Shown here: positions 33,601-44,599 of the stretch, in pieces
How positions within the stretch are numbered: position 1 is the stretch's first letter
Layout: every line of letters starts with the position of its first letter
From: Icerya purchasi
Taxonomy: Eukaryota; Arthropoda; Insecta; Hemiptera; Monophlebidae
Length of the DNA: 64,000 nucleotides
Assembly: GCA_039619475.1 (NCBI GenBank)
Contig: CM077115.1
Span: 535,092,315 to 535,156,314 of the forward strand
Direction of reading: 5' to 3'
The notes under the pieces: model-generated
What the model saw: the letters and a program-made list of their open reading frames with translations, nothing else
The model's database searches: none
Told to the model about the DNA's origin: nothing
Position numbers and translations under genes: made by a program

Positions 33601-35140
33601 ACTGCGATTGCATCCGTTATACATTTCATTAAAAATAGTAGAACAGTCAATTTCTGTAAGAACGAATCTACACATCCGCCTACTACAGTAGCTGTTGTAG
33701 TTAAATATAGAACAGAGGTATTATGTTGTATATATTGTGTATACATGAAAAAATATATTATTTTTTTTAACACTAGTCAAAGATTCTGCTATTAATACAA
33801 AATAAAAGGCAATTGCTTAATTATTTTTTGCACTCTAAGGTTTCCAATCTTTTGTTTTTTACTGTACCTACAGAGTTAATAGTTTATATTTCACCAGCAC
33901 GAGTCTCGGAATAAATGCAACATGTTTACCATTCCACTACAAAATTTCTCTTATCCCTCTCAAGTTTTAGTTAGAATTTATGCGCGCATTAACTAAAGCA
34001 TCTCATGATAAAAAAATTGCAAGTATAATCTATTTGTTTTAAATTTCTGCCGTGTTGTAACGTCTTTTTTGTATTAAGTTCCTTAAAAATCGGGGTTTCG
34101 AATGTGTATTAGCCTGTTTTCATTAAGTGTCTGTGTTAATAACAAACTTTTTTTTTGGTTTTTATATACATTACCTCATTTTTCACGCATCTGATAATGC
34201 AATGCTGGTTAATGACATGATGTCAACCAAACAAAAAAATTAATCACTCGTGGGCAAAATAGTTTCTCTTTCCACTCGACACGTGGATACTCTATACACG
34301 TGTAGGTTTACTAAATTGGTGTTGTACACCAATCCTTGAAAACCTCTTACTAATTCGAATACATCTTCACCCGACATGTGGAAAGTATGATGTACTAAAA
34401 TGTTCACGGTATATGAAAGGATAGATGACATTGATATATAGCAGAGTATGTAGTATGGTACTTGGAAGTTTTTTGTTGAGCAGCTGTTCATGTGCGATGC
34501 AAGATATCGAGACGTGTAGAGAATGTTTATTTTTTTATTTTTTAGGTTTCACGTGAAATCATTCCAGTGACGCTATTATTTAAAATTAAAATTATTTTAA
34601 ATTATTAAATTTAAATGAATATTTTTAGAATAAGAAGAATTATTTAGCATTATCAAATTTTTGGCTGAAATAAAGCACTTTGAGCTCAAAAATGCTTATT
34701 CGATGTTAAAATAACATTCATCGTCTTATTTTGTTTTCCTTTGGTATGCACCATTCATACATATACTTCTGTACATTGATAGGTAAGCACGACCCCCGAC
34801 TGCTCGCACATAGGTTAATCGGGCGGTGGGTCTTGACAACACAACAAATGCCCTTTGCAAGCTACATTGCATTACAATATGCTCGCACACATACAAACTG
34901 GGAGATATTATAATAGTATACTATTTCCGCGCAGTAATTTATTTAGAGTAATGCTTCATTTCACGGCACTGACATATATACACACCTAGTGCAAGACGTG
35001 TTGAAACGAATGATGTTTTACAAAAAGTCTGTTATTATTCAACACATTGCAAATCCTCAGCCAAGCTCACATATTGAGAGAAGTATGTATTAAGCGCAAT
35101 TAGAAAAAAAAAAAAAAAAAATACCAAAATCTATTATACT
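33601..35140. other. Unassigned DNA
   Basis: No gene is recognised. The minus-strand frame 34240-34491 (83 codons) has no domain. An A run of about 17 lies at 35105-35121, just before the next LINE-A copy. Confidence 0.5.
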
Positions 35141-35149
35141 TAAGTAAGA

Positions 35150-35605
35150 AATTTCACTTTGAATTTTGGTCGGATTATCTTTCCTTCTTCACCAATGATC
35201 GCTCCTTCTACCTCTCAATTAAACCTAACCTTCCTGCTAATCTTTGGTTCCCAAAATTCCCTTTTTTTACACGTTCTGTTATTGTCCCTATTATTTGCCT
35301 ACGCTTCATGTATTACCTTCTTCCCGCTATCTCTTTATTGTCCTCTACATCCTAACGGAGTAGTTGTCTGTGATGCTAGTCACATTTTTTTTCAGTGTTC
35401 TGCTCTTTTAAAGTTAAAGCATCCTGCTCCTTATTGCGCTTCCTATATCCCGTCCTTTCCCCTCTCAGTCTGTTGTCCCTGCCGTTGGTTCCCCCTTATT
35501 TCAGCTATTTCCGATCGAATTAATTTTCAATTAGTTGATTCTTCTTCTTGTTGCTTGCGGGTGAGTTCCCTGGTTAACGATCCCAAAAAAAAAAGAAAAA
35601 GAAAA
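35150..35605 (+). pseudogene. LINE-A 3' fragment (plus strand of a tail-to-tail pair)
   Basis: The 190-codon frame (35159-35731) carries the LINE-A C-terminus: YCPLHPNGVVVCDASHIFF, then CSALLKLKHPAPYCASY and the family end ISAISDRINF (near 35520). The frame runs past the true end because the family stop codon is changed. A short A-rich tail (35582-35611) closes the copy. It abuts a second copy on the opposite strand with almost no spacer. Confidence 0.75.
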
Positions 35606-35611
35606 ACGAAG

Positions 35612-36080
35612 TATTTTTTTTTTTTTTTTTTAACCCCCCTTTGGGCATATCAACAAAGGATCTTCGCCCAGAAACGAAAGGAAGGAGAAGGATCAGTTAA
35701 ATGTAGATTCGGTCAGCTATTGATAAGATAAAGGAACTGAGGATAGGAACAACTGAGATCGACGGAAACGATAAGATATACGAGGAACAATAAGGAGTAG
35801 GGAGTTTGAGTGACAGCAGATTGGAATACAAAGAGGTACGTTCGTTCACGAGGGATGGACATTCAAAGAGGATATGGTCAGGATCACAGACGGCTACGTC
35901 GTCAGGATGAAGAGGGCAATAAGGGGAAAGAGCGAGATGAAAACGAAAGCGTGAGGAAGGAAGAAGAGTATGATTCAGACGTAAACGGATAATAGGAACA
36001 ATAACGGAGCGGTGAAGCGAAGGAAAATCGTAAAACCAAGGCCGCGTGGGAAACGAAGTAGTTGTGCAAGAACAAATTTA
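35612..36080 (-). pseudogene. LINE-A 3' fragment (minus strand of a tail-to-tail pair)
   Basis: Read on the minus strand, this has LRLNHTLLP, then VCDPDHILFECPSLVNERT (near 35895), TPYCSSYILSFP and the end IADRIYI with its stop near 35722. The 3' UTR contains ctgggcgaagatcc and ends cccaaaggggggtt before the poly(A) tract seen as T at 35613-35631. This 3' UTR is close to that of the copy at 13598-13947. The two tails meet, so the T run and the A-rich tail of the other copy lie side by side. Confidence 0.8.
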
Positions 36081-37615
36081 ATCACTAGTGTAAAATAAAA
36101 AAGAGTAGAACAAAAAGCTCAGATAATGTGTGTGAGAATTTCCTGCAAAGTGTACTAAAAATATGAACAATAACAGGGATAAAAAACATAGTTCCTGATA
36201 CTGTAAGTAGTTGCACAGACGTATGAGTTGAAACACATTAAACTGAAGTTTAGATAAAAAAATAAATATTGCTCCGTCAAAAAAAAAAAAAAAAAGTAAT
36301 CAAAGGAAACTATGAAATATATGATCAAAATAGAAATATATTGCATAATTAATTACAAAGAGAAAGAAATATATGTTTTCTATTATTTTGAAAGGGTAAA
36401 AATCTTCACTATTCCATGTTTTGGAAAAGGGTACATTCGATTAATATTACAGCAGAGAATGCATTGCTTTGGTGAGAGTTACCAGTTTTTGCATCTGAAA
36501 TGATCGTTAGTGGACTTAGAAGTATGTAAAATGCATGGTCTTTCGAGGGTGTAGGATAGATTTGAAACTATACGAGCATAATGCTTCGGTACCAGTGTGT
36601 GTAGGAACTGATGGTGCTCTTTTATATAATTTTATTATAGTGACGATTCGGAAAAAAAATATTTACGATCGGTAAAAGGAGATGGATAGTTCAATTTTCG
36701 GATCAGTATACTTGGACTGATTTTGAAAACATATCGTAGGATTTTATCCCAAACGTACGCTAGAAGGATACCTGGTGTAGGATTAGTTTTTGGCAACGTC
36801 ATAGAATATCGAGACTAATTTTGAAAATGAGAAACTTATTACCAGGTACGTAAGAACCGGTGCAGTCGAAGGGAAACAATTTGAATAAGAACATCGCTGT
36901 CACAATGCGTGAGCATTTAACGAGCAACCGATAGAGAATGATTAAATAATTTTGTTCACATTACATCAGAAAACTGTTTTTCCCCATCGTGGAGTCACTT
37001 ATCTAACTCTACATTTGAAACACGTTGTTTGACTGCTGATGTGTATTTGTCGTAGTGTACGTTGTTCGAAATGATAATAATTTTTAGACGCGTCAATAAT
37101 TTCAGGTAGAAATGTTAAATATCGCTGACGTTATCACACAAATACATACGCACTTACACTGTAATTCTCCTTTTTAACACGTATAGGACGGTTTATAGAT
37201 GATGACGTAAGTATCGAAATAATTACGAGTTACATTTTTTAAAAAAATGCTTGAGCGGAATCCGAAAATTTCATTTAAAATTTGGGCTCTAGGTGTCGAG
37301 TTTCGTACATTTTAGCGGTTTCAGAGTATTCCTTCGTCATAAAATCGACCTCTAATTACTACACGCTGTTATATAACAGCCTGTTTATAGGATTTACGGA
37401 ATGGGGTGGAATTAAAATGATGAATTTTTAAAAATAAAATATAAATAAAGAACAAGCTATAAAAATTTTCAACAAATCGAATTTCGATCGTTTTTTTATC
37501 TTAGGAAATTTACCTTTTTTTTATCATTTAAAATAATAAAATTATATTCCTAATTATAAATTATTTCCAAATCGAACACTGAAGTTGCAACCGTCTTAAC
37601 CAGATAAAATTCTTC
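36081..37615. other. Unassigned AT-rich DNA
   Basis: No gene is recognised. An A run of 17 lies at 36279-36295. Short frames at 36155-36503 overlap on both strands and lack domains. Confidence 0.5.
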
Positions 37616-38204
37616 TAATATGTGAAGAGGAATAAATTATGACAATCAAAAAGCTAAACAATAGGGAAGCCAATGGATATGAACAAATTTCTGACAAGAT
37701 GATTAAACTTCTTCACAAAGCAGACAAAAAAATATTTAAATCTATGTATTTACCAAAAATGTATTGAACTAAATTTTATTTCTCTAATTTCTGGAAACAA
37801 GGAAAAGTTGTTAAAAGTAATAAACAAACCCGGAAAAAACTTAACAAATCCGAAATCATATAGGCCTATAACACTACTGTGTGTTTGGTTTAAGTAAAAT
37901 ATATGAAAAAATCATAACAAATTTTCTTGATTCAGAAATAAAAGAAAAAGCAATTCTAAACGAAAATCAATTTAGATATCTCAAAAACAAATCAACTCTG
38001 AACATGCAGTAAAAAAAGTTACACGATTATATTGAAAAATATAAAATTCAGACAAGACATTACTAATCAGTTTTGATATATCCGGATCATTTGATCAAAT
38101 AAAAATTGATGAAATATATGTCCGGTACAATACAAACTATTATTCATAACTCTATTTAACAGACAAAAGGTTCGCGGACCAGTACTTTCGAATATAGTAA
38201 TGAG

Positions 38205-38751
38205 CATGGGCGTAGCTAGAGGGGGGCACGGGTGGGCAGTGCCACCCTAAAAAATACGTTGCCCCCCCCCTAGAAGAATCGTCTAAATGTCATACGGAGA
38301 AACATTTGAAAAGTGTAAAAGTACTTCGAAAATGATACCGTGATTATGGCAATAATTTCCTATGGTCGGCATGCTCCAAAATAGATTTTCACATATGTCT
38401 TTCGGCACATCGAGAATAAAATAGTCAAAAACACAATAACTTTTGAGGCAGCCTTGAATCGGTTCAACGAAAAACACAGAGAATTGAAACTTATATAAGA
38501 AACATTATAAATCAGTAAAATATATTAAAATAAACTGTATCTTATTTTGAAGCATTTTGATTCTTTGGTACGGATTTGCATAGCATTTGAAAATTAAGTG
38601 ATCTGTAAATAAAGTCTATTTTTAAAGAAGCTGTTATTTATTTCGGTTATATATTTATTTAAGTTATTAATTTTATATCAACTTTTTAATATAATACGAT
38701 TATTTGCGCACGCGCGCGCGCGCACACACACACACACGCATACACCCCCCC

Positions 38752-38802
<51 letters not shown>

Positions 38803-38847
38803 CTGATCATTTGCCTCACCTAGGAAAAATTCCTAGCTACGCCCATG
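38205..38847. mobile_element. hAT-type MITE inserted in the LINE relic
   Basis: The ends catgggcgtagctag and ctagctacgcccatg are inverted repeats, followed at the left by a G-rich run. The flanks gtaatgag (38197-38204) and gcaacgag (38848-38855) agree at 6 of 8 positions, both differences being transitions, as in a decayed 8-bp hAT duplication. The 643-bp body contains a compound CG/CA/TA microsatellite (38707-38798). A minus-strand frame of 64 codons (38283-38477) is unrecognised. No transposase is seen. Confidence 0.85.
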
Positions 38848-38916
38848 GCAACGAGTGAAGTACATAATTTACCTTTCAGTCAGCACTGCAATAAGCTATG
38901 CAGACGATATAACGTT

Positions 38917-39700
38917 GCAGTCATCCCGCTCTATTCTTATTGATTTTTTATAGGTCCCCAGTCATTCCGGAATTGATGGCAATGACGCAGCCGATTCTTT
39001 GGCTCGTTCTGCGGGTCACCTTGATTCATTTCTCAACCATTTCCCTTCTTCAGATATCCTTTCCGTTATAATAATTTCCTAGTACACTACCTATATCTGT
39101 ACAGCTGAGATGTACGAATAGAGGTAGTCGCCGACGCTCAGGAATTAAGTATGGCACTGTAAAGAAGAAGAAAGAAGATCCACCTCCAATCACGCCAGAC
39201 TTTGGCGGGATATTTATCCCTCCCTATTTTCTAATCGGCATTCGCATTACCGCTCTTTATTCATTCGATGATTCCTCGTTCCCTGTGTCTTGGTTCCATT
39301 CTATTCCTTTCGGTCGTCAGACTCCTCTATTGTCTCCCTAATTCGTCTCCGGATCAATCATTTTCTCCTCCCCTTCTTTCGCTTTCGATTTGCTCTGTCG
39401 CCTTCTCCTTATTGTTCTCTTCACGATTGTGATCCTCCTCGTATATGTAATGCTGATCACATTTTCTTCGAGTGTTCCGCTCTTCGTAATGAATGCTTCC
39501 TTTTATATAGTCAGCTCTTGTCATTAGGTCTCCCTACCTCCTATAATCCTTTATCCTCCCCTTTCCTTCATCTTCTGTGGTGTCTGCACGTTGCGTCCAT
39601 TTCGGACCGCCTATCTATTTAGTTCTCTAGCTTAGTTTTTCCTGTTGTTGGGTCAATGCCGCTGGTGCGTCCACAAAAAAAAAAAAAATAAATAAAAAAA
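38917..39700 (+). mobile_element. LINE-A copy, 5'-truncated, with 10-bp target duplication
   Basis: It starts within RNase H (VPSHSGIDGNDAADSLARSA near 38955-39014). It continues to the C-terminal frame (39290-39622) with LIRLRINHFLLP, RICNADHIFFECSALRNE and the end ASISDRLSI. After the stop come the family 3' UTR (gttgggtcaatgccg) and an A-rich tail to 39700. Both flanks read atataacgtt (38907-38916 and 39701-39710), a perfect target duplication lying exactly in the YADD region of the older LINE. Only a few stops are present, so the insertion is younger than its host. Confidence 0.9.
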
Positions 39701-40570
39701 ATATAACGTTAGTCTTAGGAATAAATAAAAAGAAATACGTATACAAAATAAATGAAATAATAAAAAAATTGAGTAAAAACATACAAAACTTAGGCTTACA
39801 ATTTAACATAAATAAAACCCAAGCAAGGTAAAAAATAGAACAGGAAAGAAATAATACATTGCATTGAACAGCATTTATGCATAAATAAAGATAAAATAAA
39901 TACAGTAAATGAAATAAAATACTCGAGAACAAATTATAGACACGGTAATTTAAATTTTAGTAAACATGCGTCGAATAGATAATATACAAAATAAAAGAAG
40001 ATTTATTTCAAAATAATATCACTCTATATTCAAAATATAAAAGTAGTACTTTACAAGGCTATTTTTGAATCTATAACTGAATTCTATAGTATACTTTCCA
40101 GTTTTGCGAAAAAAGACAAGAATAAGATCCTAAAATTACAAAGAAAAATATTAATAATTTCTGAACAATATCGTATACTTCAGTCAACATCATAGCAGGA
40201 ATTATCTACAGACTTAAGAAACGGTAAACAAAATCAAAACATTCAAACAAGAAGAAAAAATATTTGACAAGAAAAAGAGTACGAATAGTTTTAATGTGTG
40301 TACACTAGAAATGCAGAGGAGCTGTGAAACATGAATTTAAAATGAATGAAGGCAAGAGATATCTAATAAAATGGAGCAGTCGGTAATTTTTAATATTTCC
40401 GTTCTATTACTACCTATTAGTATGTGTTAACCGTGTTAACAATATTCTCCGATTGTATTCGACGTTCTAATACAGCTTAGTCGGAACTGATATCCACGAT
40501 ATGTTTCGATAATGGTTGCGCAAAAATAAAATCTACAATGATTTTCGCATTATTATATTTTATATCATAT

Positions 40571-41075
40571 TTTTAACACGGATATGCTTTTGTCTTGTTG
40601 CTCGATGACGCTATTAATATTTCTTTAAATTATCTAAAAATTTTATTGAAACTAAAACATTTTTACTTTTTTTTTTTTTAATTCATTTATTTTTTGTCGC
40701 TCGACACGGCGGGTCATTTTCGCTGAATTATCAAAAATTACTGTATTTTGAATTCTTTAGAAATGAACTCGGAGCGATAAAAGTTTTCTTCTTTTAACAT
40801 GGGTATATTTTTGCGTTGTAAAAAAAAAAAAAAAATAAAGCGTCGACAACAATATGTTGCAATGACGCCATCAATATCCTTAAAAATTATCTAGAAATTT
40901 TATTGGAATCGCCCGTTGCTGACAAGCCCAGGGAAAAACCCAAACAAGAAAAAAAATAAATAAAATTATTGGAACTAAAAAATTTTTACTTTATTTTGTA
41001 TTTCTTTGAAATTAACGTAGAGCGATGAAGTTCTCCTTCTTTTTTTTTTCCATTTATATATTTTAAAGCAATTAA
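40571..41075. repeat. Diverged tandem duplication (unit about 225 bp) with a tiny retroposon
   Basis: Two diverged copies of a unit lie head to tail. Copy 1 (about 40571-40795) and copy 2 (about 40796-41075) share ttttaacacgg/ttttaacatgg, aaattatctaaaaatttta and gagcgatgaag/gagcgataaaag. Copy 2 contains an extra segment of about 55-65 bp (from about 40907 to 40965) that starts cgcccgttgctgacaagccc and ends in an A-rich tail, flanked on both sides by near-identical aaattttattgg and aaaattattgg. That looks like an extremely 5'-truncated retroposon. Its parent is unknown. Confidence 0.6.
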
Positions 41076-41387
41076 AAAAAAATGCAATGTAGTAATATTA
41101 TAAATGCAAAAAAAAAAACAAAATCCTAAAAAACATATCCATGATTCAAGGTTTTTCCAACTAACGTAGAAAATGGAGCTATATATATATATATATATAT
41201 TTTTTTTTTATATTTTTTCGTATGTTAAAAACCAATCTACTTTATGAGAATTTGAATAATAAAAAAGAGAACTCATTGTAAGAATGAATATATCGGTATG
41301 ATAAATGTATTAATGTGTGTCTTTTTGAATTGCATTTTGCAGTATGATGAAATGTTACTGCAGTTTTTATTATTTTGTGGTATACAT

Positions 41388-41707
41388 ATATATATGTATA
41401 TATATACGGGGGTCGTCAAGGGGGGCAGGGGAGGGAAGTTGCCCTCCCTGGAGCCTTGAAACTTTTTAATCAACTGACCATGATGAGTATTCATAGACGC
41501 GTAATCATGGACAATTTGGAGGACTTTTACAATAAAGTAGTAGAACAATTTGCCAGAAACCCACGAGAATTATGTTTTAATTAAGATTTTATTCTTGTTT
41601 AATAAAATATTAAGCCTTTACAAATTATAAATTTTATTTTTCCTATAATTGATATTCTCTTTCTATCATCTTGCCCCCCCCCCCGGCTCGATGGCTTGCG
41701 ACGCCCT

Positions 41708-41772
<65 letters not shown>

Positions 41773-41773
41773 T
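41388..41773. repeat. TA microsatellite split by a MITE
   Basis: TA-rich microsatellite sequence lies directly on both sides of the hAT MITE (about 41384-41404 and 41709-41773). The MITE therefore appears to have inserted into, or been embraced by, a TA repeat. Confidence 0.75.
41405..41709. mobile_element. hAT-type MITE, copy 2
   Basis: Second copy of the family at 2858-3132. The shared blocks are aatcaactgaccatgatga, attcatagacgcgtaatca and ttctttctatcatcttgccc. It keeps about 39 bp (ttggaggacttttacaata onward) absent from copy 1. The ends are a decayed tacgggggtcgtcaag and gcttgcgacgccctta. The TA-rich flanks hide any 8-bp duplication. Confidence 0.75.
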
Positions 41774-42399
41774 GAAATGGTATATTTGTGTTTCTGACGT
41801 TATATTTTAACTCCCCACCAGGGGTGCCAAATGAAGCAGTACCGTTTACTTGTTTAGCTTACAGGGATGTCAACCACGAGGTTTTACTCTCGTGGATTTT
41901 ATTTGTTTAAAATCTTAATTCTTTGGTTTATTGTTTATGGTAATTATTATTATGATATTAAATTATTCGATTGAATTTTTTATCAGTATATTTTATAATC
42001 CGCTACATCTAACTTTCGGTATCGGTCGACCGGTGAAAAAACGCAATAGTTATCTAACAACGAAATATGATACACGATTAATTAAATTTGAAAGAAAATT
42101 CTACGTAATTATCGGTGGTGATCCGAGATCTGTAGTTTGGCGGTTCGTTGATCGGTTGATACGAAGGGAGATCGGATTCGATATTAATCGGTTTCCCTAA
42201 TTTCGATATTTGACGAATTTAATTTACTACGGCTAAGCGTACCGAATACTTTCGACGACGATAGATCTCGAAACAAAATTTTCATAAAGTTATCTTGACT
42301 ATAAGACCGCAACTGTTTTGCCGAGACTGATCTAACGTCTGCTTTACTTGAGAGAAGAAAAGTAATTAACTTCAGCGAAGGTAAAGAACGGGACTGAGT
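41774..42399. other. Unassigned DNA with a short hairpin
   Basis: No gene is recognised. A hairpin with 7-bp arms, ccacgag and ctcgtgg, lies at about 41874-41896. The frame 41931-42200 (89 codons) has no recognised domain and sits in sequence less T-rich than usual. Confidence 0.4.
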
Positions 42400-42934
42400 T
42401 TTTCTAAAAATCTTTTTTCCGTTATTTCCAAATTCTCCCGCCCTTCCACCAGTGACCGCTGGAGCTGATTCTATGAGGTAGATCCTTTTTTATAGCTGGA
42501 CAGCGATTGGTTATCCCAACCGACAATAGGATTTCTGTCTAGCTCACGACTCGTTTCAACCATAATTGTCCTCCTTCGCCTCTTTTTCGTTGTTCTATCG
42601 TTTCTTCTCCACTTTGTGTTATTCATCCCTTGGATCAGGACTGTGTTTGTGATGCGGATCATATTCGTGATGCGGATCATATTCTTTTTGAATGTTCTCT
42701 TCTGGTGCAGGAGCGTTTCCTTCTGTACATTAAGCTCTTACATCTTGAGCTGCCTACTCCTTTTTGTGCTTCCTACATACGTTCCTTTCCTTCACCAGAT
42801 GCTGTTCGACCTTTAGCAGAGTTTATTTCTTCTATTTCTTTATATATTAATATCTAATCTTTTTATTCGTAATTCCTGGCTGATGGGTCAGTGTCCTTGG
42901 TTGGCGTCCCCCCCATCCCACCCCCCAAAAAAAG
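42400..42934 (+). pseudogene. LINE-A 3' fragment with an 18-bp internal duplication
   Basis: The C-terminal frame (42630-42857) contains CDADHIRDADHILFECSLLVQ, where the family motif CDADHILFEC has been partly doubled by an exact 18-bp tandem duplication (42649-42666 and 42667-42684). The frame stays open and continues to LPTPFCASYIRSFP and ISSISLYINI. The 3' UTR (gatgggtcagtgtccttgg) ends in C-rich and A-rich sequence near 42934. Upstream, only weak traces of the ORF are seen from about 42400. Confidence 0.8.
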
Positions 42935-44112
42935 ACAACAGGATTTCAAATATGCGCACATTCACGCCCGCGCCATACATTCTAGATTATGTTTTATTTT
43001 TATTTTATTTTATTTTTTATTTTATTTTTCTCTGAATTTTAGTTGACCCATGTAATGGACACATTACAATATATATGTATGTGTGTGTCTATGTTTGTAT
43101 CTTTTTATTCTTTATGTATTTTAAAGTTGTATTACGTACAAATAAACAGAATGAAAGAAACTTTATATAAATATTACCCTATAAATTAATTTCATATTCT
43201 AACGTTATTTTACAGTTTTGTATTTATATTCATTAAAATATTATCTATTTACATCTGTTACAATATTTAAATTTAATATGTAAGAAATATGATATGGAAA
43301 AGTCGTAACAAATAATTTGTCATAGCATATTTCTTATATGTAATAGTTGACGTTTTTTGCAGTCATTTCTCGAAATTATTTATTATAAATGGTACTGTAC
43401 AAGTTTTAAACATGGCAAATGTTTAATGAATCAAAAAGTAATCGTGTAATCGTAAAATGTTCATGTTTTGTACATGCTATTATAAAGGAAATAATAATGA
43501 TCGGCTATTTAACAACTGTAATTATCAATTTAAAATGAAACTTTAAAATCATTATTACACTCTAATACATATTCATTTACTGATTAGTTATCGGTCATGA
43601 AATTCTCTCATTCGTTAGAATATTTTTTAACGATTTTTTTATTACTTTCGGCGCCTTGTCACTTCTGAGTCATAAATTTGTATATTTGTTTCTTTCATTC
43701 TTTCTCACTTTTTACATTCGTTTTTTTTTTTTTTTTCAATTGTGTTTTTTTAATATTTTCGTAAACGTTTTCTGTTGTTTCCGAACCTCTGTTGCGCATT
43801 CACTTATCTTAATGCGCATGAAAAAAAAAAAGAAAAAAATTGAGATACAAGACTTTATTTGTTGATTATTATAAATTTCCAGCAGATGATTAATATAAAC
43901 TTACTAAATTTTCAATAGCGCAACATACATATATTAAAAGTATGACAGAAAAACGAAAAAGAATAATCCAATAGAAACATCGCAGATAAAAATAAAAATA
44001 ACCGTATGAAGACTACGTTATCCTACACTTATTGAAATTAAGTTAATATATAAATGTTTAAATAATTATCTGGTTTCCTAGTACGTTTTCATAGCGATTC
44101 ATAATTGGCCGG
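42935..44112. other. Unassigned AT-rich DNA
   Basis: No gene is recognised. A short palindrome pairs aatatgtaagaaatatgata (about 43277-43296) with its near-complement ending at about 43345. T runs occur at 43720-43735 and an A run at 43820-43831. Confidence 0.5.
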
Positions 44113-44218
44113 GATTTAAGGTGCTTGGCTACTAAATCGCAGGTGTCATAGGTTATCGAGACTTGTCTCGTCCCGGATCCAAATCGCTCCCAAGCCTACC
44201 CAGCCTGAAATTGAATTG

Positions 44219-44250
<32 letters not shown>

Positions 44251-44592
44251 ATAAACCGTATATTAAGAAAATAAGTGTATAAAGGTGCAGAGGACTGTGT
44301 GTGTATTGTAACTATGAACTCAAGCTAACAGTCTAGGATTAATGAAAGGATGAAAACGAAAAATAAAAAGAAAGAAAACGAAAAAAAAAAAGAGTTGTGT
44401 GTGAGAGGTCCTTTGAAATTATTGAATTGGTTATACCAGAGAACTATCTGGGGGAAAGTAAAGGCGGATCCCAAGTAGAAAGGAACTGGCCCCAGTATTC
44501 TCCTTAGATCCATTAGATCCTTAAGTACATTATGAAAAGCTTAACTTCACAATCCATGATACCTTATCAAGGACATATAGGACTCACTTTAC
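44113..44592 (+). mobile_element. tRNA-derived SINE, copy 2, interrupted
   Basis: Same family as 19002-19249, in plus orientation. The head ttaaggtgcttggctac is followed by a damaged B-box (ggttatcgagac, one extra base), tcgtcccggatcc and cccagcctgaaatt. After the nested insertion (44219-44420) the body resumes with taccagagaac, ggaactggcccca, cttaacttcacaatcc and the end gactcacttta. It lies immediately upstream of a LINE RNase H relic. Comparison with copy 1 shows the insertion site cleanly. Confidence 0.8.
44219..44420 (-). mobile_element. Short poly(A) retroposon nested in the SINE
   Basis: A 202-bp insertion begins with a T run of about 28 (44219-44246), which is a poly(A) tail on the minus strand. 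It is flanked by attgaattg (44210-44218 and 44421-44429), a 9-bp target duplication. The uninterrupted SINE copy at 19 kb lacks it. The body has no tRNA-like boxes or coding frame. It may be a 5'-truncated LINE tail or a processed transcript. Confidence 0.75.
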
Positions 44593-44599
44593 TTATAGG

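Larger units (their letters stand above)
37620..40330 (+). pseudogene. R1-like LINE RT relic with two nested insertions
   Basis: The host copy can be followed in three pieces. 37620-38204 reads IKKLNNREANGYEQISDKM, then LSKIYEKIITNFLDSE, LNENQFRYLKNKSTLN, DISGSFDQI and GPVLSNIV. 38848-38916 reads STAISYADDITL, the catalytic motif. 39701-40330 reads LVLGINKKKYVYKIN, LGLQFNINKTQA and later KILKLQRKILIISEQYR. The pieces join in the expected RT order once the hAT element (38205-38847) and the LINE-A copy (38917-39700) are removed. Numerous stops make it non-functional. The clade call is by resemblance to the better copy at 56.3 kb. Confidence 0.75.
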
